A stretch of DNA of 57,500 nucleotides, from positions 19,308,126 through 19,365,625 of the forward strand of contig NC_135562.1 in the NCBI RefSeq assembly GCF_964340395.1, written 5' to 3'. The stretch comes from Glandiceps talaboti (lineage: Eukaryota; Hemichordata; Enteropneusta; Spengelidae). Of the stretch, positions 34,501 to 44,579 are shown in pieces; positions within the stretch are counted from its first letter, which is position 1; each line of letters opens with the position of its first letter. The notes under the pieces were generated by a model. That model was given only the letters and a program-made list of their open reading frames with translations. It was not told the DNA's origin and searched no databases. A program made the translations under genes and the position numbers.

Positions 34501-37500
34501 TCATGCATTTCATAATTGCCACTAAAAATTATATGTGAGTCTAAACTTAATATGATTAAACTAAACAATTATAAACAGGACAAACAAGTGCCTTGAGAAG
34601 TGCAAGCTACCCTAGTCAATGTGTGTAAATGTGTGGTAAGCCACAGCTGTCTTAAGTCTTAGTAAAGAAAACAATATATCGACTATATGATGCAAACATA
34701 TCTTTATATGATGCAAACAATTCATTATATGATGCAAGTACATTATTATGTGTGACAGTTATTGACATGGGTTTACAAGTATATTAACTCCATTTATAAT
34801 ATTGTACTTTATATAATTAGTTGAATTAATCTATGGTAATAGTTCACTCAATCTAAGAGATATCCTAGAACTTTTGGTTACTAAACCATGAATATTTTGT
34901 ATGTCTGTGAACCGACAATCATATTTCTCATAAAGTTCCTATCTAAAGAGCGTTATACATGTGAAGCAATGGATTTTGGTTAGCAATTTACCAGATGCAC
35001 TTAAAATTATTACTGAAAATGTAACATGTAAAATTAACTATGCAGTGTGCAGTATTATGCTTTGAGAATAGTGTCTTTTGCAAGAATAAAAAGAATGTTT
35101 CTAGTCAACAGATGGGTGGGGGAGGGTCATTGTGTTTGTTTGTTTGTTTGTTTGTTTGTTTGTCGGGAGGGGGAGGGGGATTGGATTGTTTTATGGATGA
35201 ATTGGAGGGGGTCACTATTTTTAAGTACAGCACGAACAAAAGTCACCGACCCACCCCTAGCCATAAAAACTGATCACTTCCTAAAAAATGTACTTTCTAT
35301 TCAGCTGAGAGGGGAGAGGAGCAAAAGGCTGGAGCAAAATGGCCAGGGGGCAAAATGACGAGGGGCAATGGGTCTGCTTCCATCCAAACCGTGTCATTTT
35401 CTGCAAATGTTGTATCAAAACCTACTATAAGATCTTGTAATGTCTATTCTTTGATCAATGTACAAATATATATCAAGTTCAACATTTTTACAAGTTTACT
35501 TGTTAAATTATTTATCCCATGACACCTGCTTTCATTCATAAATTTGCAACATACTATAAATTTCATAATGAAATCGTACGAATACGTACCTTCTTCAACA
35601 TACTATAAATTTCATAATGAAATCATATGAATACGTACCTTCTTCAACAATAAAATTATATTGTTCATATGTTGACATCCCTGTTAATGTATATATGCCA
35701 GAGTCAGTCATACGAGTCGAGTTGTAGGTGATAAATAGTTTTTCTTCATCGAATGTTGGGATAACATTAAGTTCGTCAATATGACTTTCTGCGCATTCTC
35801 CACTTTGAATTTTCCCATCATTGATTGTAAGAGAAAATCTTGGCATGGAGTGATCATCCTGACTCCATGAAATATCAGGTGCATTTGTCACATGTAGGGG
35901 AATTATAAAGCAAGATCCTCGTTTGGTCCTTCCCCTGGCAAGTTGTTCGGAAACATCTGTGTAATGAGCAATCATATCAAGAAGGGATTGGCTAAGAAAG
36001 TAAAATTTAAATACACATGCAAAATTAATAATCCTCAGTTTGAATTCCAATAGTCTATACTACAGTCAATGATCAGTACAAAATTGAATTGCTGTAGACT
36101 TACAGGTTTACCTACATTTGCAAAGAATGTTTGTATAGCATTTAATTGTACATGTTTGTGCACTTCTCAAGTCAGTGAAACTGATATTTTAAGCCATCCT
36201 AGACAATCTACATGTATATTGACCAGCAATAGAAGACAATCCCTTGAAAAGGGAAATCAATATAAATTTGAAGTCGAAATCTGTTTCAAAATTAAAGAGA
36301 TTTCATGATTGAGTGTTACATTGTTGCAAGCCAGAGCACAGCATACATTGTATTTTTATTCGCATGTAATAAATAATCAATTAATCCCATACTTCTTCAG
36401 AAAAAGGTACATCACTTTCTGTTGCAATAAAGAAGACACTTTTTTAATAATGTCCTGTTAAAATTGACAAATCTACCCCTTGTATGCAAATTATGATAGA
36501 ACACAAAAGGGTATGATTTTCATAGTTCTTACCTGCAGATTCTAATACAGTTAAAATGTTGTCAGATACAAAATACGGAACTGCTGAATTCATCCAAAAT
36601 TGATACCGTCCTTCATGAACTGTACTCAAATTTTGTATCATAAGTCCATGGTTCCCACTTTTGTCAACTTCAAAAGATAACTGCAGCCTGTCATTTTGGT
36701 CTCTTCCTGAGTGATTGCTTTTGCGAATGATACGTGATTTTGACCTTGCATCTGAAAAGTTGACAAAATATCAAAACAATCTTCATTTCTATAGTGTATG
36801 TATTCATTCAATATCAAAGTAAACAAGTCTTCATAGAAGGCAACCCCTTCAAATACTTTACTTCTATGTGACTGAATAGCAGACTGATTTAAAAGTAATT
36901 GGTAGCAATAAATAAATATAGTACTAGAAATGCAAGAAATGGCTTGCATTTGATAACTGACCTTGAAGGTCAAGGTCAAAGTTCAATATGTCTTAATGGG
37001 GGGGGGGGAGACATCTTGTGAATTCATGAATTCACTACCGTGGTATGTTCAATAAACATATGGGATTTTCTGTGAGTGACGCAAACCTAAGTGAGTGTAT
37101 CTACAAACTCCATGGTATTGGCTGTATCACTCAGCCATGTATTGCTCACAATTAAGACGAGTGCGAATATGGGGACTCCTGGAAAACTGACCCATACAGT
37201 CTGGGATAATTATATTCACACATTTAAGAGCCCACAGGTGCTATTTGTTGCTGGGCCTTGTGACTCCAGGATAGCCTGTGAACTGATGGGAAAGCCTTGT
37301 CAGTTCCACAGAGTTGTGATAGCAGGCTTGCAACATATCCCTGTCAAGAAATCCCAATAAACCAAATTTGCCCTCTTTCAAAATAATAAATCATGTTTAG
37401 CTGTTTGGTCACCAGGTTACAGGAATTACTAGTTATTTAAGAACACCATTAGTTTGATACAAGTTTGATACAAGTAATTACATTTCTCACCTGTAAAGAA

Positions 37501-40500
37501 TAAACAAATATCAGCATGAGGATCAACAGAAGGAATCTTCAAAAAAAGATTTGTTCCTTTGATAGAATTTACATCAGTGTTTTCTTCCACTGTATATTTA
37601 TTTCCCCCAGAACTGTAACAAAGTGACCCTGGAAACAATAATACAATGGCATTAATACATAAACAAGGCAGCATTTTACGTGTAGAAAAGTTACTAAACT
37701 TAGAAAAGTTTCAGTATACAGTAAAGAATCTGGAATTTTGGACTATTAATGCATTGAACACTCTATTATTGTTTTCTATTTTACAATTTTACTTCTATCT
37801 GATAATAATGATGGGTTACAACTTAGATACGTTTTCCAAAATTCAATCACTAGTCTAGCTGTCGAGTCAAGAGACTGGTCACAGCCATTTCTTTTCTGTA
37901 CATTCATGAGTCATTTTATGTAAAATTAAGTTGCAAGAAAATTTTATGACAAGTAGAACAATAAGTTATTACAATCATTATCATTTTTCTGACAATATTT
38001 TAAACACTGAGGCAGAATTAGTCTCGATAAACTGTTCATAAAAGCATTTTCCATGATCTGGATATCAAAATGGCACAAGCTAGTAAATGAGTATATAAGG
38101 ATTTTTACTGAGGTGAAACTACACTTAGAACTTTAATTAAACTGTACGCTTTGCAACATGTAATATCTAAATGCATTACTTTGATGCCTTTAAAAATCAT
38201 ATTCTAGCATTCTAAGTATAGTTTAATCAAAGTTTCTCACTACATATTTAGCCGTGTTTATGATTTCCCAGTTCACTCATTCAAAATTAAAGCAAAATTA
38301 TAGGTGTAAATGTCACGAGGTACTGCAGTGCTAGGCTATCAGTCCTGCACACTTCCAATGTGAGTTTGTTTGTTTGTTTGTTTGTATGTTTATTCACTCA
38401 CAACTTCATTAGCTGCAATTAAGTGCAAGGTTCCTACACAGTATACTTTTCTGCACTTTTGCTGCACATGTGCATGTAGGTATAACTGCATGCACAGAGC
38501 AGACTGAGTCTGTGCATCACAGCTGTGTAATTAGCCACATGGTTCAAAGTCTCAACCTTCCTTCACAGTTTGCTGCACATGTGTAGGTAGCTGCATGTAG
38601 TGCTGCACAATGCCACACATTATACCATGGACATTGCTGTACAGTATCTGCACAGGATTATTATAGTACATGTGCAGGTTGCTATGTGCTGTTAGTGGCA
38701 TGGTTCCTGCACAGTGCTTTCTGCACAGCTTTTTATTTTATAAGTGGAAAATTCTGTGGCACTATTTCCTCATTACTTCATTTTTATAAGGGATGCTGCA
38801 TCTACTACAGACTCTTCATTGAACAAATTCTACTTTCATGTATTCAAATATTGCTTCCTAATTAATTGCATGAATACACTATGTTGTTCATTGGTTTGAG
38901 TTTTATCAGTAAATGATTTATTAAGTAGGATGACTAATATACATACATGTATTTCCATAAATTATCACCTCCCCCCCCCCCACCCCACCCAAAGTGTAAA
39001 CTCCGCTATACACAAATGATGTCCCTCTAACCAAATTGAGACAAAACCAACTTAAAATGAATTATTTGAATTTTTGGTAAATGTGATAGTTATAGAACTG
39101 ACACGTGATATGAATACTCCAGGTTTGAGTAAGAAAGTGTTTACTTCATGACAAGTTAATAAAGGACTATTTATTTTTTTAAATGTTGTCACCAATGGAA
39201 ATTGCTGTTCATGCCACAGGGCTTTTTGATTACTTGCAAGGTTTAGGAACCACGTTAACAGGTCTATGTACTAGAGAGACTCAGGTAGATGTACTGTGGG
39301 CTGCACAGTTTTAACTGACTGGGGTCTGGTGTTTTTGGTGGGGAGATCATTTTAGAAAACACCACTTGAAGTTGGGGGGGGGGTGTCATTTTGGAAAACA
39401 CTGCTTGAAGTGGGGAGGGGTGGGGTCTCATTTTGGAAAACGACAAGTGTCATTTTAATACATTGAAATGACTCCTGAACAATTGTAATTTGTCAAAATT
39501 TTCCACTCCAGGATTGGTGGATTGTTGTGACCCTTCCCCTTGACATATTTTCCACATATGCATGTGCCATGTATTTGTGTATTAAATTAACCTAGGGTAA
39601 CAGGTTTAGATCCCGAAAGTTCATTAAATTCACCACAGGGGTATTGATCAATGAACACAGCAATTTTAACTGAGGTATGAACTGGCTGTGTTTTAATCAA
39701 TTTGTCATCCTCAAGATAAAAACTTATTTTGAATGAAATTGTAGCTGAAGCATTGACAATCTAAACATGCAGTTATATGTACTTAACATGTCATAAAAAC
39801 ATTGAAAACAATGTACAACTAAATAGAGAGTTGTATTTGATGCTGCACATTTTTGTTAAAGCATGTTTTACTGCGGTGAATAATACCAGAAACATGTGTA
39901 TGTACCATGGGTAACATTATCAGAAATTACTTTATGTTGCTTTTTGTCAACATTTGCATTTGTAAAGACAAATTTTTTATAGAAAGAGTTGTATTAACTG
40001 CTAGTAATTATATTCTCCCATGGTACTGAGATCTCATGGGGATATGACATATTCCATAGATTCTAGATGTATAAACATGATTGTACACAGAAAACAAAAA
40101 ATTTTACTAAAAGGTAATCTCATCTAGCTCTTAAATAACAGAATAACGGTATTCAGTCATATTCATATGGTGCTTAGCAGTGACACAAATTAGACGACCC
40201 AGTATACTTTACTACACAAAGTCAGATGTTAACAATATGCATGGGGTGGGGATAGGGGTGTCATTTTGGAAAATGTGGTCTTTACTGGAGGTGCCACTTT
40301 GTCTTGATAATCAGAGCTAGGGGCAAGGGGTGTCAGTTTGAGAAAATTCATGTTCAGCTCCAAAACAGCAACCCCTAAAGTTAATTATAAATGACAGGCT
40401 AATATATAACACAAACACAGTCTCATAAACACCCATGTCTTTTCAAATTAAGTATTTCTCTGATCTAAAATATTATCAGTATCTGAAGTTTTGTCATAGC

Positions 40501-40885
40501 AACATATATGATATTAGTTAAATACTAGAATGAGTTTCGTACACAAGTTTTGAACTAGGTTAGTTTGACAGAAGGTTACAATTTACTGACATGTGACTCA
40601 ATATAGTCTTCAGTTGGATTATGAAATCTAGACAATGCATATATATATATATATTTCTCTATAGTAAATGCATGCATGTGTGATTTATTTTGAAACTGAC
40701 AGACATAATAATATTAGAAGTGTGGCACATGTCCTATAGTCTCACACAGATATGCAATATGTGTTGTAACTTTCTAGTCAGTACTCACCGTCTTGAGGAC
40801 ACTGAAAGCCATACCCAGTAGACACACATGACAGTATTATATATAACAGGGTGATAAAGTGCATAATAATGAAATAGGTTTTCAT
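25462..40885 (-). CDS. Secreted/GPI-type four-Ig-domain surface protein (8 exons)
   Basis: I assembled this from eight exons on the - strand: 40885-40789, 37628-37491, 36751-36533, 35956-35639, 34022-33969, 33544-33206, 26501-26187 and 25538-25462. Every internal junction is phase 1 with AG/GT borders, and the lengths sum to 1557 nt, 518 residues plus stop. Domain order: signal peptide (about 1-26), Ig1 (33-151), Ig2 (152-257), linker (258-275), V-type Ig3 (276-388), C2-type Ig4 (389-493) and a hydrophobic tail (494-518). Ig3 and Ig4 are canonical; Ig1 and Ig2 lack the standard B/F-strand cysteines. Symmetric phase-1 exons are the hallmark of Ig-superfamily exon shuffling. Likely a membrane-attached adhesion or immune-type receptor; ligand and family unknown. 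Additional alternative exons in the large introns cannot be excluded. Confidence 0.85.
26187..26501 (-). CDS. Ig-protein exon 7: C2-type Ig domain (residues 389-493)
   Basis: A whole Ig domain in one phase 1-1 exon (315 nt). The B-strand cysteine is C415 (LEFEC), the core Trp W428 (ELEW) and the F-strand cysteine C471 (ILKC). The layout (PGGKMLEFEC, then LPTAELEWRKN) resembles C2/CD80-like domains of nectin- or nephrin-type receptors. The acceptor is TTGTTTCAG and the donor GTAAGTTGG. It follows the V-type domain in the protein, giving a V-C2 order. Confidence 0.88.
30106..30403 (+). repeat. Dispersed repeat with G-rich end (pairs with 841-1150)
   Basis: Starts with a poly-G run (30106-30118) and two copies of the phrase CCCTGTTTTTGAAATTGGCA plus GTAGGTGG. 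It continues through GTGTTTTGGATTGTGATCGA to a CATGTAAATGTTTGGC end. It matches the reverse complement of 841-1150 across its length. Confidence 0.8.
30680..31940 (+). repeat. Four-unit tandem array (about 220-300 bp units)
   Basis: Units each run: TGTAAAGCTTGGAAATTATT, a GAAAGGGTCTGAATA stretch, CTTTTCAGAATAAAAAACCTCC, AGGGGGAGACCCCC, ATGAGGTG-ACA-ATCCCAGTCT, then CTGTCAAGATGCTATCAAA. Unit landmarks fall at about 30775, 31208, 31446 and 31732. The third unit is expanded internally by C-tract, (CAC)n and (CA)n DNA at 31549-31605. No coding content recognised. Confidence 0.85.
31549..31605. repeat. C-tract/(CAC)n/(CA)n compound microsatellite
   Basis: A run of C, then about ten CAC/ACC units, then CA units, inside the third unit of the tandem array. 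Confidence 0.9.
32041..32150. repeat. G23 homopolymer and G-rich repeat relative
   Basis: An uninterrupted G run at 32046-32068 followed by TGTCAGTGAGTTTTTGCCAG. It ends with GACCGGTCCCTAAT, the same word as at 1164-1177 beside the C-tracts. Confidence 0.8.
33206..33544 (-). CDS. Ig-protein exon 6: V-type Ig domain (residues 276-388)
   Basis: A full V-set-like domain in one phase 1-1 exon (339 nt). It has the B-strand cysteine C297 (INLKCP), core Trp W313 (VITW), and the D362-S-G-I-Y-I-C368 F-strand signature. The C-to-C spacing of 71 residues suits a V domain with C' and C'' strands. The acceptor is TATCTCCACAG and the donor GTAAGTACTGG. It is the only clearly canonical V domain of the protein. 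Confidence 0.9.
33545..33968 (-). other. Intron of the Ig gene
   Basis: AT-rich, 424 bp, with GTAGGTGTG donor and CTCCACAG acceptor. Nothing else recognised. Confidence 0.8.
33969..34022 (-). CDS. Ig-protein exon 5: 18-residue linker
   Basis: A 54-nt exon between TTTTACTATAG and GTAGGTG. It is phase 1-1 and rich in Ser, Pro, Glu and Thr (residues 258-275, SPLPSEHPEQEDVTSKT). It inserts a flexible acidic hinge between the two unusual N-terminal Ig domains and the canonical V-C2 pair. Because it is symmetric and a multiple of three, it could be skipped without disturbing the frame. Confidence 0.75.
34023..35547 (-). other. Intron of the Ig gene
   Basis: AT-rich. TATATGATGCAA occurs three times at about 34684-34737 (period near 21-25 bp). 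A G-rich repeat with (TTTG)n lies at 35113-35260. No additional exon supported. Confidence 0.7.
35105..35260 (+). repeat. G-rich repeat with (TTTG)n
   Basis: GGGTGGGGGAGGGTCATTGTG leads into (TTTG)n at 35131-35163, then GGAGGGGGAGGGGGATTGGATTG and GGAGGGGGTCACTATTTTTAAG. Related in wording to the array at 30106-30235. Confidence 0.75.
35548..35645 (-). repeat. 49-bp tandem duplication of an exon end and splice donor
   Basis: 35548-35596 and 35597-35645 are near-identical (three differences). The copy nearer the exon supplies the last 7 nt of Ig exon 4 plus the GTACGT donor. The other copy repeats both, placing a second GAAGAAG/GTACGT donor 49 nt further into the intron. Confidence 0.93.
35639..35956 (-). 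CDS. Ig-protein exon 4: Ig-like domain without F-strand Cys (152-257)
   Basis: A 318-nt phase 1-1 exon. The core Trp W182 (DISW) and the D236-S-G-I-Y240 signature mark an Ig V-like fold, but the residue two after Y240 is Leu (L242) instead of Cys. The usual B-strand position, just before P171, is Ile (I170). C167 and C206 are extra cysteines that could pair elsewhere. I chose the acceptor CATTACACAG because it restores phase 1 and joins to exon 3 as Asp; an upstream CTTAG (35992) would give another phase. The donor is GTACGT, duplicated 49 bp downstream. Confidence 0.8.
36533..36751 (-). CDS. Ig-protein exon 3: second half of Ig1 (residues 79-151)
   Basis: A 219-nt exon between CAACTTTTCAG and GTAAGAAC. 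It encodes the D-to-G strands of a V-like domain: RLQLSFEV, then MIQNLSTVHEGRY128 and a final strand ILTVLE. The F-strand position that should be Cys (two after Y128) is Phe (F130). It needs exon 2 to complete the fold. The reading frame has a phase-1 start and end, and other frames contain stops. Confidence 0.8.
36752..37490 (-). other. Intron splitting Ig1
   Basis: 739 bp. It contains the word TGACCTTGAAGGTCAAGGTCA at 36959-36979, a head-to-head plus tandem AGGTCA arrangement, followed by a G-tract near 36999. Confidence 0.75.
37491..37628 (-). CDS. Ig-protein exon 2: first half of Ig1 (residues 33-78)
   Basis: A 138-nt exon between TTGTTTCCAG and GTGAGAAA, phase 1-1, encoding the N-terminal strands of the first Ig-like domain. 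In the B strand (GTNLFLKIP, 57-65) Ile64 sits where cysteine is expected. C36 and C74 are present at atypical places. An in-frame ATG-led hydrophobic stretch just upstream (about 37674-37635) looks signal-like but lies in the intron. The clean acceptor and exact phase match to exon 1 make splicing from exon 1 the better model, though an alternative promoter is possible. Confidence 0.78.
37629..40788 (-). other. First coding intron of the Ig gene (3.2 kb)
   Basis: It holds (TTTG)n at 38367-38390, a stretch rich in CTGCACATGTG words (38450-38720), and G-rich repeats at 39320-39440 and 40240-40350. No exon supported. Confidence 0.7.
39320..39440 (+). repeat. G-rich degenerate tandem repeat (GTCATTTTGGAAAAC)
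   Basis: Three units of the form G-tract, TCATTTT-GAAAAC, AC-ACTTGAAG occur at about 39341, 39384 and 39426 (period about 43 bp). A related pair lies at 40240-40350 (GGGGTGTCATTTTGGAAAAT). Confidence 0.8.
40789..40885 (-). CDS. Ig-protein exon 1: signal peptide
   Basis: ATG at 40885 begins MKTYFIIMHFITLLYIILSC, a short basic start followed by a strongly hydrophobic core, then VSTGYGFQCPQD. It has a likely signal-peptidase site around residues 24-26. The donor is GACG/GTGAGT at 40789, phase 1. Just 5' is an acceptor-like TATTGCAG, so the ATG may be in the second exon of the transcript. An in-frame upstream ATG at 40981 exists but would bury the signal peptide. Confidence 0.82.
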
Positions 40886-42386
40886 TCTTGCCTGCAATAT
40901 CAAGAAAATAGTTTTTACAGGTACATACGTTTTAAAACGCAAAATATCAACAATAAAAAAATAAGAAATAAGCATGTGCACTCACTGGTCCCAGTTGAAT
41001 GAGCTAAAATTAAAACATGTTGCCGTTTAAATTTTGACTCTTGTGTGTTCGTCTTGGCAACGTCTCTTGTCTATTATATTTTCATGTACTCGAATTAAAA
41101 AGGAAAAAAGGTATTATTGTTCGAGAAGAAGTTCAGCGATTGAAGTACAACGTTGATGTCAATCTAATGAGTGTAAAGAACAGGCTCCAGCTATTAACCA
41201 GCAGCTACACTAGTCTTGTAGTCAGTATAATACCCACTTGGGCCAAAAAAAATGGTTTCTGGTCGGGACGACAACATGGATTTTTTTTATTCTCAACAAA
41301 CCTGTCACTCAGTCTACTATTTATGACAGTTACTGTTCTTTTTATTTAGTACATGAGAGCAACATGTGGGGCAGATGTCATTTGCTTGTTCATGATAATG
41401 GCTCTGCAGTTGTCTTCACTGAAGTAGGGAGGTTTATTTTTGTGTTTCTCCACTGGTGAATGAAATTATTAAGGGAAAATAACTACTGGTCATAAAGACC
41501 AACAGTTAGCAAAAGCTGCTGGTCCTTATGGAAAACTACTGGACCATACTCTGCACTTCCTGTTCACGACCTGTATCTACATTAACCCCCCCCCCCCACA
41601 CACACACACACACACACACACACTTTAAACAAATCAAATGATTTTGAACTTCGATATGATAATATAATCTGTTCTTACAATTTTCACTCATAGAGTCAAA
41701 AAATAACTTGGAAGCCAATTTTAGATTCACATCCTTGGAAGTAATATTTTGACTCAGTGAGTAGAAATTTTCATTTGTAACTTATAATGAATCCTGAGAC
41801 TATGGACATTATATTCATTCTCACATAATCTATGTGGTTATTCACTGAATGTATTCTTTCCATACAAATACAACATATACATGTACATAGATTGTAGATA
41901 ATGTGTGTGAATGAATCATTAAATCTCATACATTATCTGCAATCTCAAGATCACAGTCCTCTCTTTCCCCACTGTTCTAACTCGTTTGACTATCTATTGC
42001 GAAAACAATCAGACTATGCATTGTTTTTTTGGTTTTTTTACTGTTTTTTCATAAGAAATACTATCATACTGAAGATATTTTACAAAGCTTACTTGCCTTC
42101 CTTATAAGTTAAAATGCCATTTTCAAAGTATTTCACATATTTTCCATTGTTTTGCACTCCCGCATGGAACGCCAGTAAATTGATCGAGGAAACGGGTAAC
42201 ATTACTACCTTTAATACCACTCTTTAAAAAACACTGTGTCTGTTCCAGCTTCTTCTTCAGAAGCTCATTGCCACCTTCTAAATATCGCCACATACTTATA
42301 AATACGATGTGGAACTGTCTCAAACACATTAAAAGTTTCAATAACTTCGAAAAGTAACCTTTACAACAGTGATTATTACATGTAGT
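40886..42386. other. Upstream region of the Ig gene with no clear exon
   Basis: On the - strand, near 40985-41005, an acceptor-like TTTTAATTTTAG and donor-like CCA/GTGAGT could bound a tiny untranslated exon. A 103-codon + strand frame at 41041-41349 has no recognised feature. C-tract plus (CA)n occupy 41586-41623. Confidence 0.4.
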
Positions 42387-44520
42387 CAGGGCGCCAAGGC
42401 AGCAATTGTGAAAAAAAAATTGCCCGGCTTGAAGTACAAATTTTGGCAGTATGTTTGGTTAGAGTAACATCTGGGCCTTCAGAAAACTGATGCTGCCCCT
42501 CTGGATTCTCTTGCGCAAACTCACAGGAGATGGTTTCCATGGTAACATTGACATTATTTTGAAGGATGCTAAAACATTAAAAACATCATATCTTGCGACC
42601 CAGAAATGATATAATCATGATTAAAGTATGTTTATATATATTTTAGGGGACAGGGAACTCAATGATTACATTGGCCTTTTCGATTCAAGGTCAGGGTCAT
42701 AGTCAAAATTCAAGGTCAACTTAATTTGTTACACTTTTATCGAAACATTCATTGAAACGTTTCTGTATACTTTCATCAGATATGACTGGTAAAGTCGGTC
42801 AGAAAATGGCCAAACATACAATCTTTCAGAAAAACGTGAACAAAGTATATATGAAGTTGTTTTGTAGGAAAAGCTGTTACCAAGACAACTGCTGTCAATA
42901 TCCCCAGTTATACCAAAATGTTAATATACTAACCTGAAAGTGCTATTGACATGAGGTAAGTGTTTGTATTTAGGGTTTTGGGGAAAGCAATTCACTGATT
43001 ACATGATCCTTTCGATCCAAGGTCAAGGTCATTGTCAAAATTCAAGGTCATCTTAAATTTTTGTAATTATTAGAATACCGTCGGAATCTTTTCTATTGCT
43101 AACATCAGACATGATCTTTACAGATGAAAATCGCTCAGAAAATAGCAAATTATATAGTCTCAGGAAAAATACAACAAAGGCATATACTGAGCTGCTTTTA
43201 TTACAAACTTCTGTTACTAAGACAACTGGTATCAAGATTACTAAAATATGAAGGTACTGAATATCGCAGCGTACCGAAGTGCTCCAGATATGATGCAAGT
43301 ATCTATATATTGGTCTTAGGGGATGGGCAACACACTTATCACATGATCCTTGCCAAGGTCAATGTCATAGTCTAATTACAAGGTTTACCTCAATTTTTCA
43401 CTTTTATTGAAACACCCACATTTTTTGCTATAAACTACTGCAGACATCAGTTAACAAATCAGATAGCAAATTATATAGTCTGTCATAAATTTTGTAGCAA
43501 AAGCATATTCAGGGTCAGCTTACTATGGGGTAAGGGAATTGTCTAGAAAGGGGTTCTGAAAGGGAATGATGCCTAGTACTATAAAGATAGCTACTCCTAC
43601 TTTATTGACATCTAACAAAAACCTACAGATCACACAGAAATGGAGGTTTTCCTACATTCCATGCATATTGGCTAGAATTTGATATTGATCTTCATTTGAT
43701 CTTCATTTGATTGGTCAATTAGGAAAATATGGGATTGGTTAGTACAGATTGTTTAGACTTGAGATTAACTAATTTGACGTAACTTGAGTGGTTATGTAAA
43801 TTGCAGTCAGGATCCTACATTTGACTCAAGCTCAGTGTATATTTAAGCTCAATGTATATTTCATGCCCGATACTTACTTACAAAAGTTTGTAACCACAGG
43901 ACTAAAGTCGAGATACATAATTATGTAAAAAACGAAAATGGTGCCATTTTGACCACACTGTCCTAGAGCCTGGTTTAAAAACATCACCATTAACGATGAG
44001 TTGTTGCACTTGAGAGAGTCGTCCGGACAGCACAGAGAATCATTGGTACAGAATCACCATCCTTACAATCAATGTATCAAATGATTCCAGATCCATTCGC
44101 GAAGATACATCCATTATTAAGGACTCCAGTCATCCAGCATATACATTTTTTGAACTGTTACCCTCAGGTAGGTGGTACAGGAGTATCAAAACAAAATCAG
44201 AACGTTTTAGAAACAGCTTTTATCCATCTGCGATTTGCATTTCTAGGATCTTTTACCATTTGTTTTAGTTTCATGTTATTTGTCTCTGCATTTGTATCTT
44301 TAGCATCATGTGTATTTTAAATCGTTTGATGTGTTACTTTAATTTTATCTCTTGCTTTTATATTTCACTTGCATTTTCCTTCCAATGTTTTATTCAATTA
44401 TTGTTTTCTTTCCAATCTTTAGTTTTCAAATTTATTCACCTCTTTTTATGAGTGCATGTGGAAAGCCAATTTCCAATGCAATTTATGCAAATGGACAATA
44501 AAGTTATATATTATTCTATT

Positions 44521-44579
<59 letters not shown>

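Noticed and set aside
37635-37674. Signal-peptide-like start MLPCLCINAIVLLF upstream of Ig exon 2
   Set aside because: It lies in the intron before a clean acceptor, and exon 1 supplies a better signal peptide in matching phase; kept only as an alternative-promoter possibility.
41041-41349. 103-codon + strand frame upstream of the Ig gene
   Set aside because: No homology recognised, no splice or promoter context, and hydrophobic ends typical of AT-rich chance frames.
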